Positions 17,221 to 26,637 of a DNA stretch of 64,000 bases are shown here, piece after piece. The stretch spans positions 1 to 64,000 of the forward strand of contig NZ_NFHZ01000005.1 in assembly GCF_002161555.1 (NCBI RefSeq), written 5' to 3'. The notes beneath the pieces are model-generated. The model did not search any database and was not told the origin of the DNA. It worked only from the letters and a program-made list of their open reading frames with translations. The translations under genes were made by a program, and so were the position numbers. This DNA is from Barnesiella sp. An55. GTDB taxonomy: Bacteria > Bacteroidota > Bacteroidia > Bacteroidales > Barnesiellaceae. How positions within the stretch are numbered: the stretch's first letter is position 1; each line of letters opens with the position of its first letter.

Positions 17221-17296
17221 TCGGGGTGACAAGATTCGAACTTGCGACCACACGCCCCCCAGACGCGTACTCTAAACCGGGCTGAGCTACACCCCG
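17221..17296 (-). tRNA. tRNA-Pro (anticodon GGG)
   Basis: A full cloverleaf of 76 bases on the minus strand: acceptor CGGGGTG/CACCCCG with discriminator A, D stem GCTC/GAGT, anticodon stem CGCGT/GCGTG with loop CTGGGGG (anticodon GGG), T arm GCAAG-TTCGAAT-CTTGT. The CCA end is not encoded. It reads CCC and CCT proline codons. It is followed by a strong terminator; no integrase or attachment-site duplication is seen next to it. Confidence 0.93.
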
Positions 17297-17411
17297 CTGA
17301 TTTGGTGATGCAAAAGTAGCTCTATTTTTTACAATGACAAAATTTTTGTGGACTTTTTTTCGAACTTTTTTCGTTCCATTTCTTAACTGCTTGCAGGTGA
17401 GGATGCAACGT

Positions 17412-18470
17412 TTATAGCTTGAAAAGGTCGCGATAGAGGTCGAAGGCGACGAATATCTGCTCTTTGTCGGCATGCTGGTCGATGACGGGGTGGCCGATGG
17501 CCTGCAGCAGGGTGAAATTGATGTGTCCGCCCTCGTTTTTCTTGTCGTGGGTCATCAGTTCGTAGAGGGTCTCGTAGTCTTTGCAGGTGATGGCAAAGGC
17601 CCCGTAGTGGCGATAGATATAGTCGGCAAGTCCGGTAATGATGTCGCTGGGGAAGTGCAGGTAGTGGTGCGAGAGCAACAGTTCGCACACGAGCCCCCAG
17701 GCCACGGCATACCCGTGGGCAATGGGTTTGCCCCGGCGGTGCGAGAGGCTTTCGAAGGCGTGCCCTACGGTGTGCCCCAGGTTGAGTGCTTTGCGTATTC
17801 CTGTTTCGCAAGGGTCTTGGGCTACGATGCGCTGTTTTACCTGCACCGACTCTTCGAGCAGGAGGAGCAGTCGGTCCCAGTCGGGGTTCGAGAGATCGTA
17901 GTCGAGCAGGGCATGATAGGTGTCGGGGTTCTCGATGAGGGCGTGTTTCAGCATCTCGGCGTAGCCCGAGAGCAACTCTTCGTGAGGCAGAGTGTGGAAG
18001 AACCGGGTGGAGACGACGACGGCATCGGCCGGTCGAAAGGCGCCTATTTCGTTTTTTAATCCGTTGAAGTTGATACCCGTTTTTCCTCCTACGGCCGCAT
18101 CGACGGCACCGAGCAGGGTGGTGGGGATGTTGACGAAACGGATGCCCCGCTTGAAACAGGCGGCGGCAAAACCGCCCAGGTCGGTAACCATACCGCCGCC
18201 CAGATTCACGAGCAGCGATTTGCGGCTGGCGCCGTGGCGGCTCAACTCGTCCCACACATGGGCAAGCGCCTCGAGGGTCTTGTGGGTATCGCCGGCCTCG
18301 ATGTCGATATATTGGGTCGAGGGGGGCAGAGCCTCGGCAATGACGGGCAGCGCCAAAGCCCGGGTGTGAGTGTCGCAGAGGATAAAGAGGGCATCGGGGG
18401 CGATGCTGCGGGCTACGTTGGCGAGCGCTTCGCCGGGGTTGGGGGTGAATATGATTTTTTGCGGCTCCAT
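17412..18470 (-). CDS. aroB: 3-dehydroquinate synthase
   Basis: A 352-residue NAD- and metal-dependent enzyme of the shikimate pathway, converting DAHP to 3-dehydroquinate. Family motifs are clear: LVNLGGGMVTDLGGFAAA (NAD site), IPTTLLGAVDAAVGGKTGIN, NEIGAF, and metal ligands in EMLKHALI, LNLGHTVGHAFES and HGYAVAWG. Start 18470 (MEPQKIIF) is chosen over an upstream frame of 21 non-family codons. It follows the HAD phosphatase by 13 bases, so the two are co-transcribed. Confidence 0.96.
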   Translation of the reverse strand: MEPQKIIFTPNPGEALANVARSIAPDALFILCDTHTRALALPVIAEALPPSTQYIDIEAGDTHKTLEALAHVWDELSRHGASRKSLLVNLGGGMVTDLGGFAAACFKRGIRFVNIPTTLLGAVDAAVGGKTGINFNGLKNEIGAFRPADAVVVSTRFFHTLPHEELLSGYAEMLKHALIENPDTYHALLDYDLSNPDWDRLLLLLEESVQVKQRIVAQDPCETGIRKALNLGHTVGHAFESLSHRRGKPIAHGYAVAWGLVCELLLSHHYLHFPSDIITGLADYIYRHYGAFAITCKDYETLYELMTHDKKNEGGHINFTLLQAIGHPVIDQHADKEQIFVAFDLYRDLFKL

Positions 18471-18483
18471 AGCGGTGCGGGTA

Positions 18484-19224
18484 TTATCGGGTATTTCTGA
18501 GTGATTCGATGAGCGAGTCCACCTGGTCGGCAAACTCGGGCATGGAGGGATATACCAGGTCGGCTCCGGCCTCGGTGAGCGCTTGTGCCGGGATGGGCCC
18601 GGTATTGACGGCCACGGTAAATACCTGGGCGGCCACGCCGGCTACGACACCCAGGGGAGCGTTTTCGATAACGATGGCCTCGTTGGCGTTCACCCTGGCT
18701 TTGGAGAGCCCCATCAGATAGGGCTCAGGGCTGGGTTTGCCCACCTTCACGTCGTAGGCCGTTACCTTGTAGGCGGGGGCAAACACGTCGGGATAATCGT
18801 GGTCGAGCCGGTCGAGCAGCGAACCTTGTCCCGAGCCGGTAACCAGCACGGGGCGTATGCCGTTGGCGATGATGCGTTGCAGCATGCGGTCGGCTCCCGG
18901 CATGGGAGCGATTTCGGGCAGTTCGTTGAAATATTTTTCTTTGATGGCATAAATCTCGGTGCACTCCTCGTCGGTGAGTTGCCGGTTGAATTGCTTGTCG
19001 AACAGGTATTTGATGGTGCTGTTGCCGGTGCGGCCCTCGTAGAGGTAAAACTCGTCTTTGCTACATTTGATACCCATGGGGATGAGGGTGCGGTACCAGG
19101 CCTCGACGTGGTTCTTCATCGAGTCGTAGAGGACGCCGTCCATGTCGATGAGAGCGGCTTTGGGGGTGATGCACGGTACCTGGTGCTTGTCGAGATAATT
19201 CTTGATAGCTTTATTTACCAACAT
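18484..19224 (-). CDS. HAD-superfamily phosphatase (beta-phosphoglucomutase-like)
   Basis: A 246-residue soluble enzyme. HAD motif I is LIDMDGVLYDS with nucleophile Asp, motif II VTGSGQGS, motif III K in GKPSPEPYL, motif IV IVIENAPLGV. A helical cap between motifs I and II marks subfamily I, which includes sugar-phosphate phosphatases and phosphoglucomutases. The substrate is unknown. Start 19224 is chosen by the promoter and by family similarity beginning near LVNKAIKNYL. First gene of an operon with aroB. Confidence 0.9.
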   Translation of the reverse strand: MLVNKAIKNYLDKHQVPCITPKAALIDMDGVLYDSMKNHVEAWYRTLIPMGIKCSKDEFYLYEGRTGNSTIKYLFDKQFNRQLTDEECTEIYAIKEKYFNELPEIAPMPGADRMLQRIIANGIRPVLVTGSGQGSLLDRLDHDYPDVFAPAYKVTAYDVKVGKPSPEPYLMGLSKARVNANEAIVIENAPLGVVAGVAAQVFTVAVNTGPIPAQALTEAGADLVYPSMPEFADQVDSLIESLRNTR

Positions 19225-19247
19225 GTTATATCTTTTGTTTTCTCTTG

Positions 19248-19278
19248 CAAAAGTAGAACTTTTGGGGCAAATGGTCAA
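19248..19278 (-). promoter_or_regulatory. Promoter of the HAD-aroB operon
   Basis: On the minus strand: TTG (19278-19276), a 20-base spacer, then TACTTTTG (19255-19248), 24 bases before the chosen start. Confidence 0.6.
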
Positions 19279-19402
19279 GGGGAAGGTGGTTTCACTCGAA
19301 AAATCTTGAGCGACTTTCTCTCACTTTTTTCTGTGGAAGAGTGCTGAACAGAAGATAATTTGGCAAAAAAACTCACACAGGTTTAGCTTTTTCTACTCGC
19401 CT

Positions 19403-19500
19403 TTCACTATTTTTGCGGAAAATAGGTGCGGCCTGGCTTTGCCAGGTTTGAAATTCAGGGAGTTTTAGGTTGTCTCTGTTCGGGTCGTTCACTATTTTTG
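19403..19500 (+). promoter_or_regulatory. Tandem promoters with duplicated -7 region before the lipoprotein gene
   Basis: TTCACTATTTTTG occurs at 19403-19415 and again at 19488-19500, each followed by GAAAAT two bases later. The second copy has TTG at 19470-19472 with a 20-base spacer and so is a complete promoter. It would start transcription only a few bases before the ATG at 19510. Confidence 0.6.
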
Positions 19501-19509
19501 TAGAAAATT

Positions 19510-20310
19510 ATGGATAGATATATGAGTACAGTTTTGAAAAGATGGATTCCGGCTTGCGCACTGGGTATGTTGCTGTGCGCTTGTGGGAGCAAGGTTGCCG
19601 ATGGCGATTATGCAGGAGCGTTCAAGGAATATGTAAAATCGGAATTGGAGGCCGGGACGTGGGTCTTGACGGCCGACGAGGGGCTGACCCCCGATCAGGT
19701 CGATTCGATTCAGGTCGAGGAGCTGCATCCGGTGACGATTGCCGACAGTTTGCGGGTAGGTCGTCAGATGGCTATCGATACCTATATTTCTACCGAACAG
19801 CAGTTGAAATACGATATGGAGGTGGCCGAGCATAACTATAAACTCGACGAGAACAGTCTCTTTGCCCGTCGTGCCGAGTATGCCCGCCGACTGGCCGAGG
19901 CGCGTCGTACTCACGGCAACGATATCAATTATGCCTCGAAAATCAAGAGCTATGAGGAGTCGATGGAGAGCCTGCCCAAGGATCACCAGGCGTATGTCAA
20001 GTTTGATACCGATCGCGATTTCTCCTACATCCGCAAATATGAGGAGGCCAAGACGGCTTATGACCAGTTCGTGTCGGTGAGTGTCGAGAATTATATCGAC
20101 TCCTGCATGGTACAGTATGCCGGACGAGATACAACCGAGGTGCTGGGTAAGGTGGCCCGTGTAGAGTTTATTACCCCCGACGGATACCAGTCGGCCGTGG
20201 TGCTGTTTAACGAGTCGCCCACCTATGTAAAATCGATTATTACCGACTCGCAGGCTATGGAAGACGACGATGTCGAAGTCGATGCCATGGAGTATGAGGC
20301 TGATGAATAA
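19510..20310 (+). CDS. Lipoprotein of unknown function
   Basis: A 266-residue protein with a lipoprotein signal (RWIPACALGMLLCAC, lipid-bearing Cys at residue 26 before GSK). After the anchor the protein is acidic and helical, with charged stretches (ARRAEYARRLAEARRTHG, KIKSYEESMESLPKDH) that could form a coiled coil, and an acidic end (MEDDDVEVDAMEYEADE). I do not recognise the family. An alternative start at 19522 (MSTVLKRW) leaves a better signal peptide and a longer leader from the adjacent promoter. Confidence 0.75.
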   Translation: MDRYMSTVLKRWIPACALGMLLCACGSKVADGDYAGAFKEYVKSELEAGTWVLTADEGLTPDQVDSIQVEELHPVTIADSLRVGRQMAIDTYISTEQQLKYDMEVAEHNYKLDENSLFARRAEYARRLAEARRTHGNDINYASKIKSYEESMESLPKDHQAYVKFDTDRDFSYIRKYEEAKTAYDQFVSVSVENYIDSCMVQYAGRDTTEVLGKVARVEFITPDGYQSAVVLFNESPTYVKSIITDSQAMEDDDVEVDAMEYEADE

Positions 20311-20371
20311 TTGCGCCAATCGACAAGGTGGGGAGAGGTGAGCGCGCTTCTCCTTCGGTCCCGATACAAGC

Positions 20372-20404
20372 GAGGGCTCCACAAGGAATGTGGAGCCCTC
20401 TTTA
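20372..20404 (+). terminator. Terminator after the lipoprotein gene
   Basis: GAGGGCTCCACA and TGTGGAGCCCTC form a perfect 12-bp stem with loop AGGAA, followed by TTTATTAT. Confidence 0.85.
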
Positions 20405-20439
20405 TTATCTTATCGGTGCAAGGTACGGTCGAGTGGCTG

Positions 20440-22293
20440 TCAACGTACCACGACTTTGGTAGCGTAGCTGCCGCAGCGCAACAGGTAGAGCCCCGGTTGC
20501 AGGGCGATGGTGTTGTCGCCCTCGTGGCCGACCCGTTGCACGACGAGGTGCCCTTGCAGGTCATAGACGGCCAGGGAGGTAGCCTCGGTCAATTGTACCA
20601 CCAGGCTGCCGGGCAGGGTGATGACTTTCACCGGGGTGTCGTTGCCGGTTATCTGTTCGACCCCAGCCGGGATGGGAACCTCGGTCAGTGGAGTCCAGTC
20701 CGATTGGTAGAGCTTGCCATCGGCCTCGGCATAGGCACTCATGCGGAAGGCAAAGCGGTCGCCCCAGGCTTGAGGCAGATCGGTGAAGGTGCAGCTGTTG
20801 GTGCGCCGTCCCTCGATGAGAGCGTAGTCGTAGTTGTAGCTGAAGCTGTCGCCTTGTGCGAGATCTTGCGTGAGGGTAATTTCGTCGAGATACATCTCTT
20901 GGGTATAGTCTTTCTGGCGGAAGTAAATCTCGAGATAGGTTGCCTCGCTGCTATGGTCGAAGGTAATCGATATCACGTTGTAACCCGAGTTCATGAGGGT
21001 AGCGCTTTTCTTCTCGGCGGTTCCCGACAGGTAGTAGTTGTTGAAGTCGATTTGGTCGCCCATGTTGCCATACACGCGGGCTGTGACCGTGTAGCCGCTG
21101 CTGTTGCTCATGGCGATGGTGGGACTGGTGATGCTGATGCCGCCGAGCATGCCGCCGGTCCAGCAGCCGTAGAAGGCCGACCAGTCGGGCACGGTAGTAT
21201 AGTCGTCGTAGTTGGTGGCCCCCATGTCATCGACCGGCAGGTCTATGGTGCCGCCGGTGAAGGCGTCGAAGTTCTCATGGAGTACCGTCTGTGCCGGTTC
21301 GTTGCGCTGTGCGGTGTGTGTATAGACGTTGTAAACGACGTAACCGTCGGCTCCGATTACCGTATTCCAGTTGGCGGTATATTGCCCGCCATGCACCTCG
21401 GTGAAGTCGTTGAGCCGAGGTTGCTCGAGACTGCCGGCAAAGGCAAAGACATCGACGATGTTCGACTCGGCCGAGCTCTCTGCCTCCAGCGTGCTCTGTA
21501 CGGTGTAGAAGTAGTCGGTATTCTCTTGCAGACCCGTTACGGAGGCCGAGGTGTTGGGGGTGGCTTGGCCTTCGACCAGGTAGTCGCGGGTCTTGACCAT
21601 ACCGCCATAGGTGATGGATACGTCGTCGATGGCGGTGGGACTGTTCATGTCGGGAGCATCGTCGGTATAGGTGATTTTGAACTGGATGCACCCCACGGGA
21701 ATTTCGCGGGTATATTCTACGATACCGCCGGTGGGGTAGTAGATGGTCGAGGTCTCGCCCAGCAGTGTCCACGTGGAACCGTCGTATCCATAGACGGCCA
21801 CGTTACCGTTGCCATTGGCATTCTTAACCCAGAACGAGAATCGCGAAGCGGGAGCCGGTAGCACCGGGGTGACAATCGAGTCGCGCTCGGAGTCGAAGGC
21901 GAGGGCTATCGAGCCCGAGTGGACCGAGGTGGTGTCGGTGGCAACCGAGGTGGTGTAGAGCTGACGTACCGATCCGCCGGTTACGTCGAGGCTCCACCCT
22001 TCGGGTAGAACCGACTGCTCGAAGTCGATGTATTTGTTACGCTTTGAACCCAGGATGGTGGGGACCAATCCTTCGAAACTCTCGGTGAGTGTGGTCTCGG
22101 GAGAACCCGAGTCGGCCATTTTGTAGGCAAAGACGTGGAGCAGGTAGCCCGTAGCCTCTTCGGCCGGCTGCCAGTTGGCGGTGAACGAGTTGGCGGTCAC
22201 ATCGGTGGCCGGGAGAGCGACTGGTGCCTGAAGCGCGGCATGGGTAGCTTGAAGCCCACCGAGCGACAGGAGGATGACAATCAATTTTTTCAT
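20440..22293 (-). CDS. T9SS-exported fibronectin type III / adhesin-like protein
   Basis: A 617-residue protein with a signal peptide (MKKLIVILLSLGGLQATHA). FnIII-like modules lie near 25-65 (VTANSFTANWQPAEEATGYLLHVF) and 225-265; two jelly-roll modules of the choice-of-anchor/MAM type lie at about 70-215 (ESFEGL, FWVKNANGNGNVAVYGYDG) and 325-460 (ENFDAF). The last 80 residues are a T9SS sorting domain (LAVYDLQGHLVVQRVGHEG ... GLYLLRCGSYATKVVVR). No catalytic residues are recognisable; binding to a glycan or protein at the cell surface is the likely role. A single gene between two terminators. Confidence 0.8.
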   Translation of the reverse strand: MKKLIVILLSLGGLQATHAALQAPVALPATDVTANSFTANWQPAEEATGYLLHVFAYKMADSGSPETTLTESFEGLVPTILGSKRNKYIDFEQSVLPEGWSLDVTGGSVRQLYTTSVATDTTSVHSGSIALAFDSERDSIVTPVLPAPASRFSFWVKNANGNGNVAVYGYDGSTWTLLGETSTIYYPTGGIVEYTREIPVGCIQFKITYTDDAPDMNSPTAIDDVSITYGGMVKTRDYLVEGQATPNTSASVTGLQENTDYFYTVQSTLEAESSAESNIVDVFAFAGSLEQPRLNDFTEVHGGQYTANWNTVIGADGYVVYNVYTHTAQRNEPAQTVLHENFDAFTGGTIDLPVDDMGATNYDDYTTVPDWSAFYGCWTGGMLGGISITSPTIAMSNSSGYTVTARVYGNMGDQIDFNNYYLSGTAEKKSATLMNSGYNVISITFDHSSEATYLEIYFRQKDYTQEMYLDEITLTQDLAQGDSFSYNYDYALIEGRRTNSCTFTDLPQAWGDRFAFRMSAYAEADGKLYQSDWTPLTEVPIPAGVEQITGNDTPVKVITLPGSLVVQLTEATSLAVYDLQGHLVVQRVGHEGDNTIALQPGLYLLRCGSYATKVVVR

Positions 22294-22369
22294 GGCTCGG
22301 GTGAATAAAGTTTACTCGGTAAAGATAGGTAAATATGTGGAAAAATGTTACCGAAAGGCTATTTAAAGT

Positions 22370-22398
22370 AAAAGCCTGCCAAGAATTGGCAGGCTTTT
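22370..22398. terminator. Terminator after pgi
   Basis: AAAAGCCTGCCAA and TTGGCAGGCTTTT form a perfect 13-bp stem with a 3-base loop, with T runs on both strands. It closes lysS-gpsA-pgi on the minus strand. Confidence 0.88.
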
Positions 22399-22424
22399 GT
22401 ATAAAGTCTCTATAAAACGGATAA

Positions 22425-23768
22425 TCAGAGACGGGCTTGGATGGCTTTGCTCTCCTCTTCGTAACCCGGTTTGTTGAGCAGGGCAAACATGTTGCGCTTG
22501 TAGGCCTCTACGCCCGGTTGGTTGAAGGGGTTCACGCCCAGTATGTAGCCGCTGATTCCGCAGGCTTTCTCGAAGAAGTAGATGAGTTGGCCCAGATAGG
22601 TTTCGTTGAGTTCGGGAACCACAATCTTGAGGTTGGGTACACCGCCATCGACGTGGGCGATTTGCGTGCCGAGCTCGGCCATCTTGTTGACTTCGTCCAC
22701 CCGTTTGCCGGCCAGGTAATTGAGGCCGTCGAGGTTCTCCTGGTCGGAGGGAATGGTGACGGTGTGCTTCATCTGGGCCACCGAGAGTACGGTCTCGAAG
22801 ATGATGCGTTCGCCCTCTTGAATCCATTGCCCCATCGAGTGGAGGTCGGTAGTGAAATCGACCGATGCCGGGAAGATGCCCAGGTGGTCTTTACCCTCGC
22901 TCTCGCCGTAGAGTTGTTTCCACCACTCGGCGAAGTAGTGCAGTTTGGGGTTGAAGTTGACCAGAATCTCGATCTTCTTGCCACTTTGGTAGAGGGCATT
23001 GCGGGTAGCCGCATAGATGGCGGCGGGGTTCTGCTCGAAGGGAACCTCTTCGCCGCAGGCTTTCTCCATGGCTACGGCACCGGCTACGAGGGCACGGATG
23101 TCGAATCCGGCAATGGCGATGGGCAGCAGACCTACGGGGGTGAGTACCGAGAAGCGGCCGCCTACGTTGTCGGCGATAACGAAAGTCTTGTAACCCTCGG
23201 TATCGGCCAGTTTGCGCAAGGCGCCTTTGTGTGCGTCGGTAACGGCCACGATGCGATGTTTGGCCTCCTCTTTACCTACTTGAGCCTCGAGTTGCTCTTT
23301 GAGCAGACGGAAGGCGATGGCGGGCTCGGTAGTCGTTCCCGACTTGGAGATAACGACGATGCCAAACGATTTGCCCTTCAGGAGGGTTTGCAGTTCAAAC
23401 AGGTAGTCTTCGCCAATATTCTGTCCGGCAAAGAGGACAATGGGGTTTTTATGTTCGTGGCGGAGGAACTCGAAGGAGTCGGAGAGGGCTTCGATCACGG
23501 CTTTGGCACCCAGATAGCTGCCGCCAATACCGATAACCACTACGATTTCGCAGCGCTCTCTCAGTTGTTTTGCTGCGGCTTCGAGGTCGGCCAGATGGGC
23601 TTCGGATATCTCGGAAGGCAGGTGCAGCCAACCCAGAAAATCATTACCCTTACCGGTGCCTTTGTGCAGCATTTCGATGCCGTTGTCGGCTTTGTCTTTC
23701 AAAGCGAAAACGTCGCTCTTGGATACGGTTCCTAAAGCTTTTTCGATGTTCAATTCGATTGATTTCAT
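22425..23768 (-). CDS. pgi: Glucose-6-phosphate isomerase
   Basis: A 447-residue cytosolic enzyme interconverting glucose-6-phosphate and fructose-6-phosphate. The short bacterial form is seen, with [16 protein letters not shown] (phosphate site), [15 protein letters not shown], and [16 protein letters not shown] near the C-terminus containing the catalytic lysine. Last gene of an operon lysS-gpsA-pgi with gaps of 25 and 21 bases. The grouping joins glycolysis and lipid precursor supply with translation, as often found in Bacteroidales. Confidence 0.97.
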   Translation of the reverse strand: MKSIELNIEKALGTVSKSDVFALKDKADNGIEMLHKGTGKGNDFLGWLHLPSEISEAHLADLEAAAKQLRERCEIVVVIGIGGSYLGAKAVIEALSDSFEFLRHEHKNPIVLFAGQNIGEDYLFELQTLLKGKSFGIVVISKSGTTTEPAIAFRLLKEQLEAQVGKEEAKHRIVAVTDAHKGALRKLADTEGYKTFVIADNVGGRFSVLTPVGLLPIAIAGFDIRALVAGAVAMEKACGEEVPFEQNPAAIYAATRNALYQSGKKIEILVNFNPKLHYFAEWWKQLYGESEGKDHLGIFPASVDFTTDLHSMGQWIQEGERIIFETVLSVAQMKHTVTIPSDQENLDGLNYLAGKRVDEVNKMAELGTQIAHVDGGVPNLKIVVPELNETYLGQLIYFFEKACGISGYILGVNPFNQPGVEAYKRNMFALLNKPGYEEESKAIQARL

Positions 23769-23789
23769 AGCTTTGTCTCTATTTGTTTA

Positions 23790-24788
23790 TTATAGAAATG
23801 TATCGTAAATATTTTCGATGGCATGCCGGGGCAATACTTTTTTGTAGAGTATATCATAAACGCATTGCAGGATGGGCATGTTCACGTGGTAACGTTCGTT
23901 TATTTCGTAGATGCATTTGGTGCCATAGTATCCCTCGGCAATCATCTCCATCTCCATCTTGGCGGCGTTGACCGAGTAGCCTCGCCCGATCATGGAGCCG
24001 AAGTTGTGGTTGCGGCTGAAGCGGGAGTAGGCGGTGACCAGCAGGTCGCCCAGATAGACCGAGTCGCTGATGTTGCGCCGCTCGCAGGGCGATACGGCCT
24101 GCAAGAAGCGATCCATCTCGTTGAGGGCATTGGAGACGAGCATGGCCTGGAAGTTGTCGCCGCTCTTCATGCCGTGGCAGATGCCGGCGGCGATGGCATA
24201 GACGTTCTTCAGCACGGCCGAGTATTCGATGCCTTTCACGTCGGACGATACGATGGTTTTCAACTTGGCACTGTTGAGGGCATTGGCCAAACAGTGCGCC
24301 TTTTCCAGGTCGTTGCAGCCTATGGTGAGGTAGGAGAGTCGCTCGAGAGCCACCTCCTCGGCATGGCAGGGGCCGCCGATGACGGCCAGTTGCGACTCGG
24401 GCACATGGTAGAAATCTTTCAGATACTCGGTGACAATCATGTTTTCGTCGGGGACGATGCCTTTGATGGCGGTCACCACAAACTTGCCGCTGATATCGGT
24501 CGTGAGTTTCTTGAAATGGGCCTTCATGTAGGGCGATGGCGTCACCAGTATCAAGGTGTCGGCCGCCTGGGCAATCTCGTTGATATCGGAGCTGAAATAG
24601 ATGCGCGAGGTGTCGAAGGCGACATCCGACAGATATACCGGGTTGTGGCCGGTCTGTTTGAAGTCGGCGATTCGGTCGTCGCGCCGCATGTACCACAAGA
24701 TACTGTCGGCATTATTCAGCGTCAACTTGGCCAAAGCCGTAGCCCAGCTTCCGCCTCCCATGATTGCTATTTTACCAGGGATGGTCAT
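23790..24788 (-). CDS. gpsA: Glycerol-3-phosphate dehydrogenase [NAD(P)+]
   Basis: A 332-residue cytosolic enzyme reducing dihydroxyacetone phosphate to sn-glycerol-3-phosphate for phospholipids. The dinucleotide site is IMGGGSWATALAKL; family motifs KGIVPDENMIVTEYL, IGGPCHAEEVA (normally GPS or GPC-HAxEV) and VKGIEYSAVLKNVYAIAAGI with the catalytic lysine are visible. Middle gene of lysS-gpsA-pgi. Confidence 0.96.
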   Translation of the reverse strand: MTIPGKIAIMGGGSWATALAKLTLNNADSILWYMRRDDRIADFKQTGHNPVYLSDVAFDTSRIYFSSDINEIAQAADTLILVTPSPYMKAHFKKLTTDISGKFVVTAIKGIVPDENMIVTEYLKDFYHVPESQLAVIGGPCHAEEVALERLSYLTIGCNDLEKAHCLANALNSAKLKTIVSSDVKGIEYSAVLKNVYAIAAGICHGMKSGDNFQAMLVSNALNEMDRFLQAVSPCERRNISDSVYLGDLLVTAYSRFSRNHNFGSMIGRGYSVNAAKMEMEMIAEGYYGTKCIYEINERYHVNMPILQCVYDILYKKVLPRHAIENIYDTFL

Positions 24789-24813
24789 GGCTTTGAGAAA
24801 TAAGGTTTGTTGG

Positions 24814-26547
24814 TTATTTTTTTGCGTTCTCTACCCAGTTCTTTACCTCCTCGGCCGTGGGGTTGGCCAGGTCGAGTTTGTATTTCTTGTTGATACCGCA
24901 AATCTCCTGATGCATCTTGTTGGGGTTGGCTTCGGCCAGATCGGCTACGGTAAGGTAGCCGGCTTTCTGGATGGGAGCCACCCATTGTGCCGGTACGCCC
25001 AGGGCCGTGTAGGCGGCCTCTTTGTCGCGTTTCTGTACCTTCTCGGGACGCATCTGCGGGAAGAAGAGAACCTCTTGTATAGTGGTCTGTCCGGTCATGA
25101 GCATGACGAGACGGTCCATACCGATACCCATTCCCGACGTGGGGGGCATGCCGTATTCGAGGGCGCGGATGAAGTCGTTGTCGATGAACATGGCTTCGTC
25201 GTCGCCTTTCTCCGACAGGCGCAGCTGCTCTTCGAAGCGCAGGCGCTGGTCGATGGGGTCGTTCAGCTCGGAGTAGGCGTTGCACAGCTCCTTGCCGTTG
25301 ACCATGAGCTCGAAGCGTTCGGTCAGTTCGGGGTTGTTGCGGTGACGCTTGGTGAGAGGAGACATCTCGATGGGGTAGTCGGTAATGAAGGTCGGTTGTA
25401 TGTAGTTGGCCTCGCATTTGGCACCGAAGATTTCGTCGATGATTTTGCCTTTGCCCATGGTCTCGTCAATCTCCACACCAATCTTTTTGCACACTTCTCT
25501 CAACTGCTCTTCGTTCATGCCGCTGATGTCGATGCCGGTGTGCTCTTTGATGGCGTCGAGCATGGTGATGCGCTTGAACGGCGGTTTGAAGCTGATGACG
25601 TTGTCGCACACCTTGATTTGGTCGGTGCCGTTCACATCGAGGCAGATCTTTTCGAGCATCTTCTCGGTGAAGTCCATCATCCAGTTATAGTCTTTGTACG
25701 AGACGTAAATCTCCATGCAGGTGAACTCGGGGTTGTGGGTGCGGTCCATACCCTCGTTGCGGAAGTTCTTGGAGAACTCATATACCCCCTCGAAGCCACC
25801 TACAATGAGGCGTTTGAGGTACAGCTCGTCGGCAATGCGCAGGTAGAGCGGGATGTCGAGGGCATTGTGGTGGGTGATGAAGGGACGTGCGGCGGCACCA
25901 CCGGGAATCGATTGCAGAATGGGGGTCTCGACCTCGAGGTAGCCGCGGGCGTTGAAATATTCGCGCATCGAGGTGTAAATCTTGGTGCGTTTGATGAAGA
26001 TATCTTTTACTCCCTCGTTGACTACCAAATCGACGTAGCGTTGGCGGTAACGCAACTCGGGGTCTTCGAACGAGTCGTAGGCTACACCGTCTTTCATCTT
26101 GACGATGGGCAGCGGGCGCAGCGACTTGGCCAGAACCGTCAGCTCCTGGGCGTGCACGGTGATTTCGCCCGTCTGAGTGCGGAACACGAAACCGCGTATG
26201 CCTACAAAGTCGCCAATATCGAGCAACTTTTTGAATACCGTGTTGTACAACTCCTTGTCCTCGCTGGGGCAAAGGTCGTCGCGCGAGATATATACCTGGA
26301 TGCGGCCTACCGAGTCCTTCAACTCGATAAACGAGGCCTTGCCCATGATACGGCGGCTCATGATGCGGCCGGCGATAGATACCTGGCGGGGAGGTTCGGC
26401 CCCATCGACAAAATTATCTTTTATTTCCTGTGAGTAAGCATTTACCGGATATTCGGCTGCGGGATAGGGTTCTATGCCCATTTTGCGCAACTCGTCAAGA
26501 CTGTTGCGGCGAATGATCTCTTGTTCGCTCAGATCGAGAATATTCAT
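24814..26547 (-). CDS. lysS: Lysyl-tRNA synthetase (class II)
   Basis: A 577-residue enzyme charging tRNA-Lys. It has an N-terminal OB-fold anticodon domain ([23 protein letters not shown]) and the class II core with motif 2 ([20 protein letters not shown]) and motif 3 ([15 protein letters not shown]). The bacterial enzyme usually ends soon after motif 3, at about 500 residues; here about 75 more residues follow (from [13 protein letters not shown] to NWVENAKK), resembling a helical HhH-like extension. First gene of the operon; a TATTTTTG box lies at 26578-26571. Confidence 0.96.
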   Translation of the reverse strand: MNILDLSEQEIIRRNSLDELRKMGIEPYPAAEYPVNAYSQEIKDNFVDGAEPPRQVSIAGRIMSRRIMGKASFIELKDSVGRIQVYISRDDLCPSEDKELYNTVFKKLLDIGDFVGIRGFVFRTQTGEITVHAQELTVLAKSLRPLPIVKMKDGVAYDSFEDPELRYRQRYVDLVVNEGVKDIFIKRTKIYTSMREYFNARGYLEVETPILQSIPGGAAARPFITHHNALDIPLYLRIADELYLKRLIVGGFEGVYEFSKNFRNEGMDRTHNPEFTCMEIYVSYKDYNWMMDFTEKMLEKICLDVNGTDQIKVCDNVISFKPPFKRITMLDAIKEHTGIDISGMNEEQLREVCKKIGVEIDETMGKGKIIDEIFGAKCEANYIQPTFITDYPIEMSPLTKRHRNNPELTERFELMVNGKELCNAYSELNDPIDQRLRFEEQLRLSEKGDDEAMFIDNDFIRALEYGMPPTSGMGIGMDRLVMLMTGQTTIQEVLFFPQMRPEKVQKRDKEAAYTALGVPAQWVAPIQKAGYLTVADLAEANPNKMHQEICGINKKYKLDLANPTAEEVKNWVENAKK

Positions 26548-26570
26548 AGACGTAAGTTTGTAAATTTTCG

Positions 26571-26578
26571 CAAAAATA
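26571..26578 (-). promoter_or_regulatory. Likely -7 box of the lysS-gpsA-pgi operon
   Basis: TATTTTTG on the minus strand, 24 bases before the lysS ATG. The -33 region does not match well. Confidence 0.45.
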
Positions 26579-26637
26579 CAAACTTTTGAGCGAAAACGGC
26601 TACGATTTGGCGTAAATTATTGTTATCGAGCGGCCGT

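Noticed and set aside
17221-17296. tRNA-Pro as an integration site of a mobile element
   Set aside because: No integrase, no duplicated tRNA 3' end within the window and housekeeping genes on both sides.
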